Of a stretch of 20,708 nucleotides of DNA, positions 13,725 to 20,326 are shown in pieces. The stretch comes from a virus. The stretch is from positions 1 through 20,708 of IMG/VR virus record IMGVR_UViG_3300036846_000467; one strand, 5' to 3'. The notes beneath the pieces were generated by a model. That model did no database searches, was not told the DNA's origin, and worked only from the letters and a program-made list of their open reading frames with translations. Made by a program: the position numbers and the translations under genes. Each line of letters begins with the position of its first letter. Within the stretch, counting starts at the first letter, position 1.

Positions 13725-14932
13725 ACGGGCTCGCCTTCTTCGTCCTCGGCGTCGTCGGACGCGTTCGGGTCGGCCGGCGCCGGCGGCGTTTCGATATCGG
13801 CGCCGGTGCCGAGATTGCCGGTGACGTCGGGCGGGAGTCCGACCTCGATACGCGATTCCTCGAGCGTCGCGATGCCGGCGCCGTACTGCGCGACCGCCGC
13901 CGTTGTCGACGTCGCGAGGTCTTCGCGTAGTAGTTGCGAGCGCCGGAAACGGATACCGCTCCCGCGCGGCAACCACGCATCGCTCCATACGTCCTCGAAA
14001 TCCGCGAGGACGGGCTCGAGCGACGTACGCAATACCTGTTGGTACTGCGGGCCGGCCGAGCGGTACGTCATGCCGGCGACCGGCGCGCCGAGCCAATAGC
14101 CGTCAAGGTTGAACATATTCGCGACGTCGAGTAGCGACATACGCCGCGCCTCGGTTAGCTGCGTATCGCTCGGCGACCACGCGAGCGGTATGACCTGCGT
14201 ACCGCTCGGCAAAATGACGGGCTCGCGTTGCGGGCCGGAAAATTTCTCGAGCCACAAGGCCTTGGCGTCGTCGGCGACGTCCTGCGTTATCTGCGCTTGC
14301 GGCGCGACCACCGCGACCGATGGGACGGCGCCGCCGGCGAGCGCGCCGCGCTCGTATTCTTCTTCCATCGCGACGCGGTCGAGCGAGCCGAGATATTCCT
14401 CGACCACGCCGACGCCGCGTACCGGGTACGTGCGATCGGCGCCGCGCCGTACGTGTATGACGTCCTCGAAACGCAACGCTTGACCGAGGTACGTATACGT
14501 AATCGCTTGCTCGTCGTACGGTGTCCAAACGATGTAGCACCACGAGGCCGGGAGCCACGTACACGCGAGCGGCCAACCGTCCGCGCCGCGCGCGGTTACG
14601 TACGTAATCGCATTACCGGCGAGCAGATAGTCCTCGACGTTGACCTGTACGTACCATGAGCCGGCGCGATTCGGGTCGGGTCTCGAGCAGATACGCGGCG
14701 TCGGTAACCGCGCATAACCGCGGTACGCGTCAATCGGCATTTGCTTTACGAGGCCGGCGAATAGCTGCAACGCACGGCCGACCGCCGGTACCTTGCGCGC
14801 CGTCGTCGCGTCGTACACGTACGGGCCGGGCGTACCGAGCAGGCCTACGGTCGGCGGCGGGATGAGCGAACCGCCGCCGGGAGTCCGAGCGAGCACGGTA
14901 CGGCCGAGGCCGGTCGCCGGCGTCATGACCAT
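13721..14932 (-). CDS. Portal protein (HK97 family)
   Basis: This 403-aa portal subunit should form the dodecameric DNA channel at one capsid vertex. Visible blocks are ARKVPAVGRALQLFAGLVKQMP near the N-terminus, YLLAGNAITYVTARG, LRFEDVIHVRRGAD and EEEYERGALAGGAVPS. EARRMSLLDVANMFNLDGYWLG is the typical late helix and clip region, and LRTSLEPVLADFEDVWSD follows. The C-terminal 30 residues are acidic (DPNASDDAEDEEGEPV). ATG 14932 follows terL by 27 bases; a second ATG two codons in (14926) is equally possible. Length is normal for the family. Confidence 0.94.
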   Translation of the reverse strand: MVMTPATGLGRTVLARTPGGGSLIPPPTVGLLGTPGPYVYDATTARKVPAVGRALQLFAGLVKQMPIDAYRGYARLPTPRICSRPDPNRAGSWYVQVNVEDYLLAGNAITYVTARGADGWPLACTWLPASWCYIVWTPYDEQAITYTYLGQALRFEDVIHVRRGADRTYPVRGVGVVEEYLGSLDRVAMEEEYERGALAGGAVPSVAVVAPQAQITQDVADDAKALWLEKFSGPQREPVILPSGTQVIPLAWSPSDTQLTEARRMSLLDVANMFNLDGYWLGAPVAGMTYRSAGPQYQQVLRTSLEPVLADFEDVWSDAWLPRGSGIRFRRSQLLREDLATSTTAAVAQYGAGIATLEESRIEVGLPPDVTGNLGTGADIETPPAPADPNASDDAEDEEGEPV

Positions 14933-14959
14933 CGCGCGCGGAGCGTAGTCCTCGCGCGA

Positions 14960-16417
14960 CTAGCCGATACGGAACGGGCCGAGGTCGGCCGGCGCATGGT
15001 CGTAGGTCCAGAGCGCCACGGTCGCCGCGGTAAGCGTCGCGATACTCGTCGACGATTGCCGGCGCCCCCATGCCCACGCGTCGCCGAGCGCGCGCTGCGC
15101 CGCCGACGCCGCGGCCGCGTCGAGCTCGGCATTCGGTCGGATACGTACCGCCGGCGGGTCGGCGACGATCGCCTCGAGCAGGCCGGCGCACGCGGCGGCG
15201 TACTCGCGGGCCTTGAGGCCTTCGAGGTCGAGACCGGCGCGCCGGGCGGCGTCGGCGACGTCGATCGCCGGGCCGGCCTCGTCGTAGCCGACCGCGCGCG
15301 GGTGCCAGCGGTCGACGAGCTCGGCGAGCCGTCCGGGTAGACCGGCCACGCCGGGCCGTACGTCGGCGAGCTCGATATGCGCGACGCCGAGCTCGTCGCG
15401 CCAGGCCGCCGCGACCGCGCTCTCGGAGCGGTCGACCGCGACGTCGAATCCGAGCGCCAGGCGGCCGGCCTCCGGGAGGGGTGCCTCGAGGTCGGCCGCC
15501 GCGCGCCACGCCGCGAGCGGGATGACACGCGCGACGGTAGCTACCCAACGGTTGCCGTAGGCGCGTGCGAATTCGTCCGGGCCGAGCAGCGCCAGCGCGG
15601 CAGTCATGCTCTCGGCCTCGATGGTGAGGCCGTAGGCCGGGTGATACAGCGGCCACGAGCTCGGGTCGGTCGGGTCGAGCTCGTCCGGGCATGACCACTC
15701 GAAATACGCGATGCCCTCGGTACGGCCGGCGAGCGCGGCGGCGCGGCCGGCCTCGACGGTGCCGAGCCACCAGGTCGAGGTCGCGTCGCCGGCGGTCGAG
15801 ACCTTCCATACCTGCGCCGCCGGCCGCGTCGCCTGCGTCGGCACAATCGCTTGGTCGAGCTGCAGGCCTTTCGCGTAGTCGAATGCCCATGCCTCGTCGA
15901 TCACCACAAGATCCGAGACTTTCGAGTGCAATCCGGCCGGCGTCGGCGGGAACGGCCGCACCAGGCCGCCCGAATGGCGCCACCGGACATTCTCCGAGCC
16001 GGCCTGCCGGCGCAGCGAGCAGGCGTTACCAAACGGCGCCAGGAGCGGCCAATGCTCATTGAGCAGCCAATCGACCGCGTCCTTTTGCGTTTGCATCGTG
16101 AACCACGCGCGCCCTCGGCCTATCGAGATAGCGCGATGGTCGAGCACCACGCCGAATACCGTCGTTTTGCCGGATTGGCGCGGCACGGTCACGAGGACGA
16201 GCCGGTACACGTAGCGGCCGAGCTCGTCGACCTCGAGCGCCACATCGAGAACGTATTGCTGCCACGGCATCGGCGGCCGACCGCAGGCGGCCGCGAGCCG
16301 GCCTACAGCGCCGCCGAACGTGCCGCGGCTAGGAGTTCGGCAGGTCGCTAGCGCCGGCGCCGGGCCGCGTGAGCTCGGCCAAGAGAGCGTCGAACGCGTC
16401 GACAGGTTTGGCGCCAT
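14960..16417 (-). CDS. terL: Terminase large subunit
   Basis: This 485-aa packaging motor has an N-terminal ATPase and a C-terminal RNase H-like nuclease. MPWQQYVLDVALEVDE is the usual opening of actinophage TerL. Walker A is VPRQSGKT (residues 78-85) and Walker B is LVVIDEA with Asp174 and Glu175. The nuclease carboxylates are Asp325 in LGFDVAVDRSESA and Asp379 in VGYDEAG. The only in-frame start before the conserved opening is ATG 16417. It overlaps terS by 89 bases, an unusually long overlap for this genome, and has no clear ribosome-binding site, so the exact N-terminus is the least certain part. Confidence 0.95.
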   Translation of the reverse strand: MAPNLSTRSTLSWPSSRGPAPALATCRTPSRGTFGGAVGRLAAACGRPPMPWQQYVLDVALEVDELGRYVYRLVLVTVPRQSGKTTVFGVVLDHRAISIGRGRAWFTMQTQKDAVDWLLNEHWPLLAPFGNACSLRRQAGSENVRWRHSGGLVRPFPPTPAGLHSKVSDLVVIDEAWAFDYAKGLQLDQAIVPTQATRPAAQVWKVSTAGDATSTWWLGTVEAGRAAALAGRTEGIAYFEWSCPDELDPTDPSSWPLYHPAYGLTIEAESMTAALALLGPDEFARAYGNRWVATVARVIPLAAWRAAADLEAPLPEAGRLALGFDVAVDRSESAVAAAWRDELGVAHIELADVRPGVAGLPGRLAELVDRWHPRAVGYDEAGPAIDVADAARRAGLDLEGLKAREYAAACAGLLEAIVADPPAVRIRPNAELDAAAASAAQRALGDAWAWGRRQSSTSIATLTAATVALWTYDHAPADLGPFRIG

Positions 16418-16628
16418 TGCTCGAGAGTCCAGCCGCCGTCCGTAGGTCGAGGTAAACCGAGCTCGCCCTCGAGACCGCGTCGGCGTCGCGGCCGCTCTCG
16501 GCGAGGTCGACGGCGCGAGCCTGCGCGCGCAGCGCCGCGCGCTCGGCCGGCCGGATATCGCGCCGCTCGCCGAGCTCGTGATTGAGTCCGGTCTCGACTC
16601 GACCGATTCGGCCTCGAGCTCGTGGCAT
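16329..16628 (-). CDS. terS: Terminase small subunit (candidate)
   Basis: This 99-aa protein lies directly upstream of TerL. Residues 28-70 (AERAALRAQARAVDLAESGRDADAVSRASSVYLDLRTAAGL) form two helices of a type common in actinophage small terminases. KPVDAFDALLAELTRPG, the usual closing segment, follows. A separate DNA-binding HTH is not obvious, so recognition of the packaging site may use the basic N-terminus (MPRARGRIGR). ATG 16628 has no visible Shine-Dalgarno. The frame stays open upstream to about 16928 but offers no plausible start codon in conserved-looking sequence. Confidence 0.78.
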   Translation of the reverse strand: MPRARGRIGRVETGLNHELGERRDIRPAERAALRAQARAVDLAESGRDADAVSRASSVYLDLRTAAGLSSNGAKPVDAFDALLAELTRPGAGASDLPNS

Positions 16629-16646
16629 TCGGGCCGAGGCTAGGTC

Positions 16647-16688
16647 GTTTTCGTGCCCTTCCCGCCCTTGCGGGAAGGAAACGAAAAC
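16647..16688. repeat. Long inverted repeat just upstream of terS
   Basis: An inner perfect 9-bp stem (CCTTCCCGC 16657-16665, GCGGGAAGG 16670-16678, four-base loop) is extended, after a 2x2 internal loop, by an 8-bp stem (GTTTTCGT 16647-16654, ACGAAAAC 16681-16688). It lies 19 bases before the terS start. It is a candidate packaging-recognition (cos/pac) or operator element; there is no T-tract for termination on the minus strand. Confidence 0.75.
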
Positions 16689-16699
16689 TGCGTACGGGA

Positions 16700-16720
16700 T
16701 GCTCGGCGCCTCGCCGAGCA
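16700..16720. repeat. 9-bp hairpin in terminase leader
   Basis: TGCTCGGCG (16700-16708) and CGCCGAGCA (16712-16720) are separated by three bases, a strong small hairpin. On the transcribed strand the T-run lies before it, not after, so it is not itself an intrinsic terminator. With the neighbouring repeats it makes this 100-bp stretch unusually structured. Confidence 0.7.
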
Positions 16721-16739
16721 AAAACGCGCGCAGCGCGCG
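16720..16739 (-). terminator. Candidate intrinsic terminator at end of early operon
   Basis: On the minus strand CGCGCG (16739-16734), a three-base loop and CGCGCG (16730-16725) are followed by TTTTT (16724-16720). A GC stem with an immediate T-run is the standard form. It lies about 70 bases after the zinc-ribbon gene stop and before terS, so it would separate early from late transcription. Confidence 0.62.
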
Positions 16740-16807
16740 ACCGCCGAGCCGGGCGCGCGCCGGGCGCGGGCGCGGGGAGTCTCCACGAGGTCGAGGCCTC
16801 GCGATTT

Positions 16808-16942
16808 CTACGGGTGCGGCCGGGTCGGCGAGCTCGGGTCGGCGTCCTCGACCGCGGCGTCCTCGCATTCGAGCGAGCAGTATTCGGGCGCGTGGTCTCG
16901 GTCGTCGGGCTCGTAGTCCTCGTCGCAATATGCGCAGCGCAT
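16808..16942 (-). CDS. Small zinc-ribbon protein
   Basis: This 44-aa protein has two paired cysteine motifs, CAYC at residues 3-6 and CSLEC at 22-26, separated by an acidic stretch (DEDYEPDDRDHAPEY). That is the layout of a single zinc ribbon. The acidic, proline-rich C-terminus looks flexible. ATG 16942 begins four bases after the HNH stop. Similar small Cys-pair proteins often sit beside HNH and terminase genes in actinophages, but I know of no assigned role. DNA or RNA binding, or service to the HNH/terminase cleavage complex, is inference. Confidence 0.68.
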   Translation of the reverse strand: MRCAYCDEDYEPDDRDHAPEYCSLECEDAAVEDADPSSPTRPHP

Positions 16943-16945
16943 GAC

Positions 16946-17227
16946 CTATAGCCGGGTCTCGTAGTCGGGTACGCCGATGCGGTAGCGGCGCAGCGCATTC
17001 GTCCGGGCGGCGGCGCGCCAGCCGTTGCAGGCCTTACACGCGGCGCGCATGTTGGCCGGGTCGTACACCGCGCCGCCGTCCGCGCGTTCGACTACGTGGT
17101 CGACCTCGGTCGCGACCTTGGTACAGCGCGGGCCGTGTACCTGGCAGGTCCAGCGGTCGCGGTCGAGGACGAGCAGCCGTAGCCGCCGGTATGCCGGCGT
17201 CGTGAGGTCTCGGTCCTGCGTGGTCAT
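16946..17227 (-). CDS. HNH endonuclease
   Basis: This 93-aa free-standing HNH nuclease has Cys28 and Cys35 as one zinc pair (WTCQVHGPRC) and Asp43-His44 as the catalytic His step (TEVDHVVERADGG). Asn59 lies in YDPANMRAAC, and Cys64 with Cys67 (CKAC-NGW) make the second zinc pair. HNH proteins next to terminase genes are known in several cos phages to support DNA cleavage and packaging. Here it is the last sizeable gene before the terminase pair, separated by the zinc-ribbon gene and hairpins. ATG 17227 overlaps the preceding stop (ATGA). Confidence 0.92.
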   Translation of the reverse strand: MTTQDRDLTTPAYRRLRLLVLDRDRWTCQVHGPRCTKVATEVDHVVERADGGAVYDPANMRAACKACNGWRAAARTNALRRYRIGVPDYETRL

Positions 17228-17547
17228 GGCGTGTACGGATGCTCCGCGAGTGTTTGCGCCCATATGTCGGCCTGTAGCGCGCCCCATGTTTCCATCCGTT
17301 GCCGAACGACGAGCACCGCGTCGGCGGGTACGTGCGTCGCGCAGTAGTCGGCCTCGGGTAGCCACGGACTCGCGCCCATGCGACATTGCTCGGACGCGTG
17401 TTCTATCCACTCGACTCCCCAGCGACCATCGGCGTGCTTGATGTTTTTTCGGGTCGCCGGCGGATTTGTGAGCGCGATGCAGCGCCGAACGACGTACGGC
17501 GGCCGGCCGATCGTTTCCTGCCGCGGCGAATGCGCGTGCGTGCTCAT
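17224..17547 (-). CDS. Unknown 107-aa early protein
   Basis: No family is recognised. The start of the protein (MSTHAHSPRQETIGRPPYVVRRCIALTNPP) is polar. The middle has WGVEWIEHASEQC and LPEADYCATHVPADAV, with three Cys and several His that might bind a metal. The end is helical (VVRQRMETWGALQADIWAQTLAEH). ATG 17547 overlaps the MerR-like gene stop, and the next gene overlaps its own stop, so it is embedded in the early operon. The codon use matches its neighbours. A metal-binding or protein-contact role is speculation. Confidence 0.68.
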   Translation of the reverse strand: MSTHAHSPRQETIGRPPYVVRRCIALTNPPATRKNIKHADGRWGVEWIEHASEQCRMGASPWLPEADYCATHVPADAVLVVRQRMETWGALQADIWAQTLAEHPYTP

Positions 17548-17906
17548 AGCGGCGGCGTCGATTCGACCGCGCGCTCGAGCTCGAGCTCGAGCTCGTACTG
17601 CCGGGCGGGCTCGCATAGGACGAGCACCACGCCGGGCGCGACCTCGGCGCAGGCCGAGCCGCCGAGCGTTCCCCATGCGGCGACCGCCTCGCGCGCGACC
17701 TCGGCGGCGGCCTCAACCTCGAATCCGGCGCCGATGAGCCGCAGCATGAGCGCGGCTACCTGGCATTCGTTCGCCGGCCAGGCGCGCGCGCGGCCGCAGC
17801 CGGGCGCCGGATTCCACGGCCGCAGGTAGCCGCGGCGTACCCAATGGTCGAGCCGCCGGTACGAAATGCCGAGCTCGAGCGCCAGCGCGGCGGTTGACGC
17901 GGTCAT
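17544..17906 (-). CDS. MerR-like helix-turn-helix regulator
   Basis: This is a 120-aa DNA-binding protein. Residues 5-30 (TAALALELGISYRRLDHWVRRGYL) form a MerR-type HTH, followed by a wing (RPWNPAPGCGRARAWPANE) and a helix bundle (VAALMLRLIGAGFEVEAAAEVAREAV). The C-terminal 35 residues include a hydrophobic strand (GVVLVLC) and an acidic Glu-Leu repeat (ELELELERAVES). Apart from the excisionase-type protein it is the only recognisable DNA-binding regulator, so it is one candidate for early/late or lysogeny control. It lies mid-operon, start overlapping the previous stop (ATGA). Confidence 0.8.
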   Translation of the reverse strand: MTASTAALALELGISYRRLDHWVRRGYLRPWNPAPGCGRARAWPANECQVAALMLRLIGAGFEVEAAAEVAREAVAAWGTLGGSACAEVAPGVVLVLCEPARQYELELELERAVESTPPL

Positions 17907-18109
17907 AGGCCGGGCTCGACGTGTACGACGACGCGCGTGCCGTAGCGCCTCGAGCGCACCTCGAACGATGCGAGCTCGCGGCCGCCGGGTAGCCGGTGCC
18001 GCTCGACGCGGAGCCGTAGCGGGCCTCGTGAGCAGCCGGCGGCCGCCTCGGCGAGGACGTCGGCGACGAATTGCGCGAGCTCGTGCGCGCTGCGCTCGTC
18101 GCCGATCAC
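17903..18109 (-). CDS. Unknown 68-aa early protein
   Basis: No family is recognised. An N-terminal acidic helix (AHELAQFVADVLAEAAAG) is followed by basic alternating strands (LRLRVERHRLPGGRELASFEVRSRRYGTRVVVHVEP). Together these look like a small alpha/beta domain. GTG 18109 overlaps the preceding stop (GTGA), and its stop overlaps the MerR-like start. Charge distribution and place suggest a small nucleic-acid or protein-binding accessory; this is not more than a guess. Confidence 0.65.
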   Translation of the reverse strand: MIGDERSAHELAQFVADVLAEAAAGCSRGPLRLRVERHRLPGGRELASFEVRSRRYGTRVVVHVEPGL

Positions 18110-18567
18110 TTGTCGCCTCGAGCGGCGCGCAATTCGGCCGAGAGCTCTCGGATTTTGCGGCGAGCGAGCGCGCGCTCGAGCTCGGTCGACGGCGCGTCGC
18201 GTCGCGTCGCGTCCTCGGCGTCGTCGCGTCGCGCGTCGTTCGCGTCGTTTTCCGAGGCCTCTCTCTCACTCTCCCTCTCCTTCGGAGAGTGAGAGAGAGA
18301 TTCCTCGTCGGTAGTTGTGAAATTCTCGAGGTCGACCGCGTCGCGCGCGTCGCGCGGTTCCGCGTCGCGCGCGTCGCGCCGGCGGGCGCGGTAGCGGGCC
18401 TGACGCGCCCTCGTTCGAGCTCGGCGCGGGTCGAGGTCGCCGGCCTCGATGATCCAGCCGACGCCGGCCTCGAGCGGTGTCGCGTGCGGGTCGGCGAGCA
18501 CTTTCTCGGCGGCGACGAGCGGGTCGCCGACCTCGCCGAGGACGATGAGCACCACGCGCGGCGCCAC
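18106..18567 (-). CDS. 153-aa early protein with charged repeats
   Basis: The N-terminal 55 residues look like a small folded domain (PRVVLIVLGEVGDPLVAAEKVLADP, then LEAGVGWIIEAGDLDPR). The rest is extremely rich in Arg, Asp, Ala and Glu: two copies of an eight-residue RDARDA unit, an SLSHSPKERESERE stretch encoded by a perfect inverted repeat, and a final helix (RALARRKIRELSAELRAA). Low complexity suggests a disordered or coiled-coil region that could bind nucleic acid or another subunit. GTG 18567 overlaps the upstream stop by one base. No family is recognised. Confidence 0.72.
   Translation of the reverse strand: MAPRVVLIVLGEVGDPLVAAEKVLADPHATPLEAGVGWIIEAGDLDPRRARTRARQARYRARRRDARDAEPRDARDAVDLENFTTTDEESLSHSPKERESEREASENDANDARRDDAEDATRRDAPSTELERALARRKIRELSAELRAARGDK
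18259..18299. repeat. 16-bp perfect inverted repeat inside a gene
   Basis: Arms 18259-18274 and 18284-18299 (CT-rich and GA-rich) pair perfectly around a nine-base loop, with an alternative shorter register on a three-base loop. It lies inside the 153-aa early gene and stays in frame. No T-run follows on either strand, so a terminator is unlikely. Confidence 0.85.
18336..18379. repeat. Two perfect 20-bp direct repeats, 24-bp period
   Basis: Identical 20-bp GC-rich units lie at 18336-18355 and 18360-18379. The 24-base period keeps frame and encodes the doubled RDARDA residues of the 153-aa protein. This suggests recent local duplication. Confidence 0.85.
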
Positions 18568-18812
18568 TAGCCGCCGTCCTCGTCGAGCGCGACGTCGGGC
18601 TCGTCGTAGCCGCCCTGTAGCACCACGAGGCCGGGCAGGTCGCCGGCCGGGTCGTCGATGACGATGCGCCACGCGACGCCGGCCTCGCTCGCCATGATCG
18701 CCCAATCGGCGTCGTCGTCGGCGAGGCCTTGGTCGCGGGTGAGCTCGCGCTCGTCGACGAGCTCGCCGGCGAGGTACCGGCGAATGCGTAGCGAGCGGCG
18801 GTACCGGCTCAC
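18567..18812 (-). CDS. Unknown 81-aa early protein
   Basis: No family is recognised. It opens with a basic helix (SRYRRSLRIRRYLAGELVDERELTRDQ) and continues with a compact acidic alpha/beta part (DDADWAIMASEAGVAWRIVIDDPAGDLPGLVVLQGG). It ends in a DEPDVALDEDGG tail. GTG 18812 overlaps the preceding stop (GTGA), and the next gene shares one base with its stop. The second half resembles the short 'response-to-date' strands common in small actinophage proteins, with no known role. Confidence 0.66.
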   Translation of the reverse strand: MSRYRRSLRIRRYLAGELVDERELTRDQGLADDDADWAIMASEAGVAWRIVIDDPAGDLPGLVVLQGGYDEPDVALDEDGG

Positions 18813-19012
18813 GAGCCGGCCTCGAGCAGCGCGGCGGGCGCGCAGGCCTCGAGGTACTTGGCGAGCGGTAGGCCGCCGTACACGAGCGCCAGCGGTTCGC
18901 CGTCCTCGTCGTAGATAACGAGCGCGTCGAGCGACCGGGCATGGTGCCACGGGCCGGGCGGGACGTCCTCGGCGAGCTCGCGCACGGCGTCGAGACCTCG
19001 AGCGGCGGTCAT
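18809..19012 (-). CDS. Unknown 67-aa early protein
   Basis: No family is recognised. After a helical start (AARGLDAVRELAEDV) comes PPGPWHHARSLDALVIYDEDGEPLALVYGGLPLAKYLEAC. That is a strand-turn-strand followed by a helix, with the 'IYDEDGEPLALVYG' hairpin the most distinctive part. ATG 19012 overlaps the preceding stop (ATGA). Spacing and overlaps make it part of the same polycistronic message as recT. Confidence 0.66.
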   Translation of the reverse strand: MTAARGLDAVRELAEDVPPGPWHHARSLDALVIYDEDGEPLALVYGGLPLAKYLEACAPAALLEAGS

Positions 19013-19164
19013 CGCGGCCAACCTTCGCGCTCGCATACCTCGCCGAGCGCGTCGAGCGTCCGATGGAATGGCGTATCCGTTAGCACCTCGAGCGGTCGGC
19101 CTCGGCGTAGCCATCGCCGGTAGGCGCGGCGGTATCGCCATTCGAGCCAGCGTCGGCGCAGCAT
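19009..19164 (-). CDS. Unknown 51-aa basic early protein
   Basis: This small Arg/Trp-rich peptide (MLRRRWLEWRYRRAYRRWLR at the start) has a short neutral C-terminal helix (HRTLDALGEVCEREGW). It begins five bases after the RecT stop and its stop overlaps the next start (ATGA). The amphipathic, very basic N-terminus could bind nucleic acid or membrane. No family is recognised. Confidence 0.58.
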   Translation of the reverse strand: MLRRRWLEWRYRRAYRRWLRRGRPLEVLTDTPFHRTLDALGEVCEREGWPR

Positions 19165-19169
19165 CGGCG

Positions 19170-20183
19170 TTACCTCTCGGTCTCGGTCTCGGTTTGCGGT
19201 TCGGCGGCGAGCGCGGCGGCCTCGGCGTCGGCGGCCTTGCGTTCGCCGAGCTCGCGCTCGAGCTCGTCGATGACGAGCGAGGCCTCGGCGAGCGTGAGGT
19301 CGGCCGAGCTCGGCACGGTACGGCCGACAACGTGCGTTGCGTAATCGGCGCGGTCGGCGCGCTCGGTAATGCCGTAGTCGCGGTACAGCGCGTGCAACTT
19401 GTTTTTTTGCGGTCGCGTGATCGCCGGCGGCGGCGCCGGCGCGGCGTCGGTAGTTTCCCCGGGCAACGGCGGTAGCGCCGGCGGCGGGTTCGCATCCATT
19501 CCCCCCGATGGTGCCGGTAGCACTACCGCCGCCGCCGGCGTCCGTCGCCGTCGCGTTACCCGCCGGTTTCCGGTAGCGGGCTTCGCGTCGACGCCGGCCG
19601 CGAGCTCGAGCTCGTCGGCGTCTTGCATTTCCTCGTACGCGGCGAGGCCGCCGGTGACGTCGGCGAATATGGCGCGTACGACGTCGGCCGATGAGCGCGC
19701 CGAGAGCATCTGCCGCGGATAGTTGCGGTAAGTCTGCTTGCCGGCGAGGTTGGCGCGGCTCGCGTCATCCATGGTCCAGCTAACGGTCGCGACGTGATCG
19801 GAGTCGCGCCGGCGGCCGCACCACGTCACGCGCGTAACCGTGAGCTCGTCCGGCCACATTTCATGACCGGCGGCGAGGACGAGCGCGCGTTGTGCCTCGG
19901 CGTACAGCGTCGGCGTACCGTCGATAATCCGAATGCTGCGTAGCGATTGCATCGGGCCTAGGCCGATTTCGTCGCCGTACAGAATGCAGGCCGTTATCGC
20001 CGGGACGTTGTTGCGCATCGAGCTCGTAACGAAATCGGTACCGGCGACCGCCTTCGCGAGCTCGGCGACCGGCGCCATGAGCTCGACCCATCGACCGAGC
20101 GCGGGCCGCTCGAGCATGGCCTCGCGGCCGCGGCCGTATTCGCCGGCGGCGCCGCGCGGCTCGAGCCGCATGAGCGAGCTCAT
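19170..20183 (-). CDS. recT: RecT-like single-strand annealing protein
   Basis: This 337-aa protein should coat the single strands made by the nuclease and anneal them to complementary DNA, giving recombination-dependent repair or replication. Residues about 30-185 hold the family core: ITACILYGDEIGLGPMQSLRS, then IIDGTPTLYAEAQRALVLAAGHE, ATVSWTMDDASRANLAGK, QTYRNYPRQMLSARS and VVRAIFADVTGGLAAYEEM. A Pro/Ala-rich linker (205-255) leads to a helical C-terminal domain (RPQKNKLHALYRDYGITER, then LTLAEASLVIDELE), also seen at the ends of related phage proteins. ATG 20183 overlaps the preceding stop (ATGA). Confidence 0.9.
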   Translation of the reverse strand: MSSLMRLEPRGAAGEYGRGREAMLERPALGRWVELMAPVAELAKAVAGTDFVTSSMRNNVPAITACILYGDEIGLGPMQSLRSIRIIDGTPTLYAEAQRALVLAAGHEMWPDELTVTRVTWCGRRRDSDHVATVSWTMDDASRANLAGKQTYRNYPRQMLSARSSADVVRAIFADVTGGLAAYEEMQDADELELAAGVDAKPATGNRRVTRRRRTPAAAVVLPAPSGGMDANPPPALPPLPGETTDAAPAPPPAITRPQKNKLHALYRDYGITERADRADYATHVVGRTVPSSADLTLAEASLVIDELERELGERKAADAEAAALAAEPQTETETER

Positions 20184-20326
20184 GCGGCGACCTCGACCTC
20201 GAGCTCGGGAAATAGCGCGTCGTCGTCGTACACCTCGAACGCGCGCGCGACGAGCTCGCTATCGGCCGGGAGTGACGGGTTGAGCCGTACGAAACGTACG
20301 AAACACTCGAGGCCGCTGCGCGTCAT
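20180..20326 (-). CDS. Unknown 48-aa protein between nuclease and RecT
   Basis: This short protein (MTRSGLECFVRFVRLNPSLP, then DSELVARAFEVYDDDALFPELE) has a basic, partly hydrophobic N-terminus and an acidic C-terminus. Both ends overlap neighbours by ATGA, so it is firmly part of the recombination operon. A gene between exonuclease and annealing protein could be a small partner linking the two, but no family is recognised. Confidence 0.65.
   Translation of the reverse strand: MTRSGLECFVRFVRLNPSLPADSELVARAFEVYDDDALFPELEVEVAA

Noticed and set aside
16700-16720. Plus- or minus-strand terminator at the 9-bp hairpin
   Set aside because: The A/T run is on the wrong side of the stem for either strand; the true T-run belongs to the adjacent CGCGCG hairpin.
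18100-18400. CRISPR-like array from the repeated CGTCGCG words
   Set aside because: Units are contiguous coding repeats with no unique spacers, and no cas genes are present.
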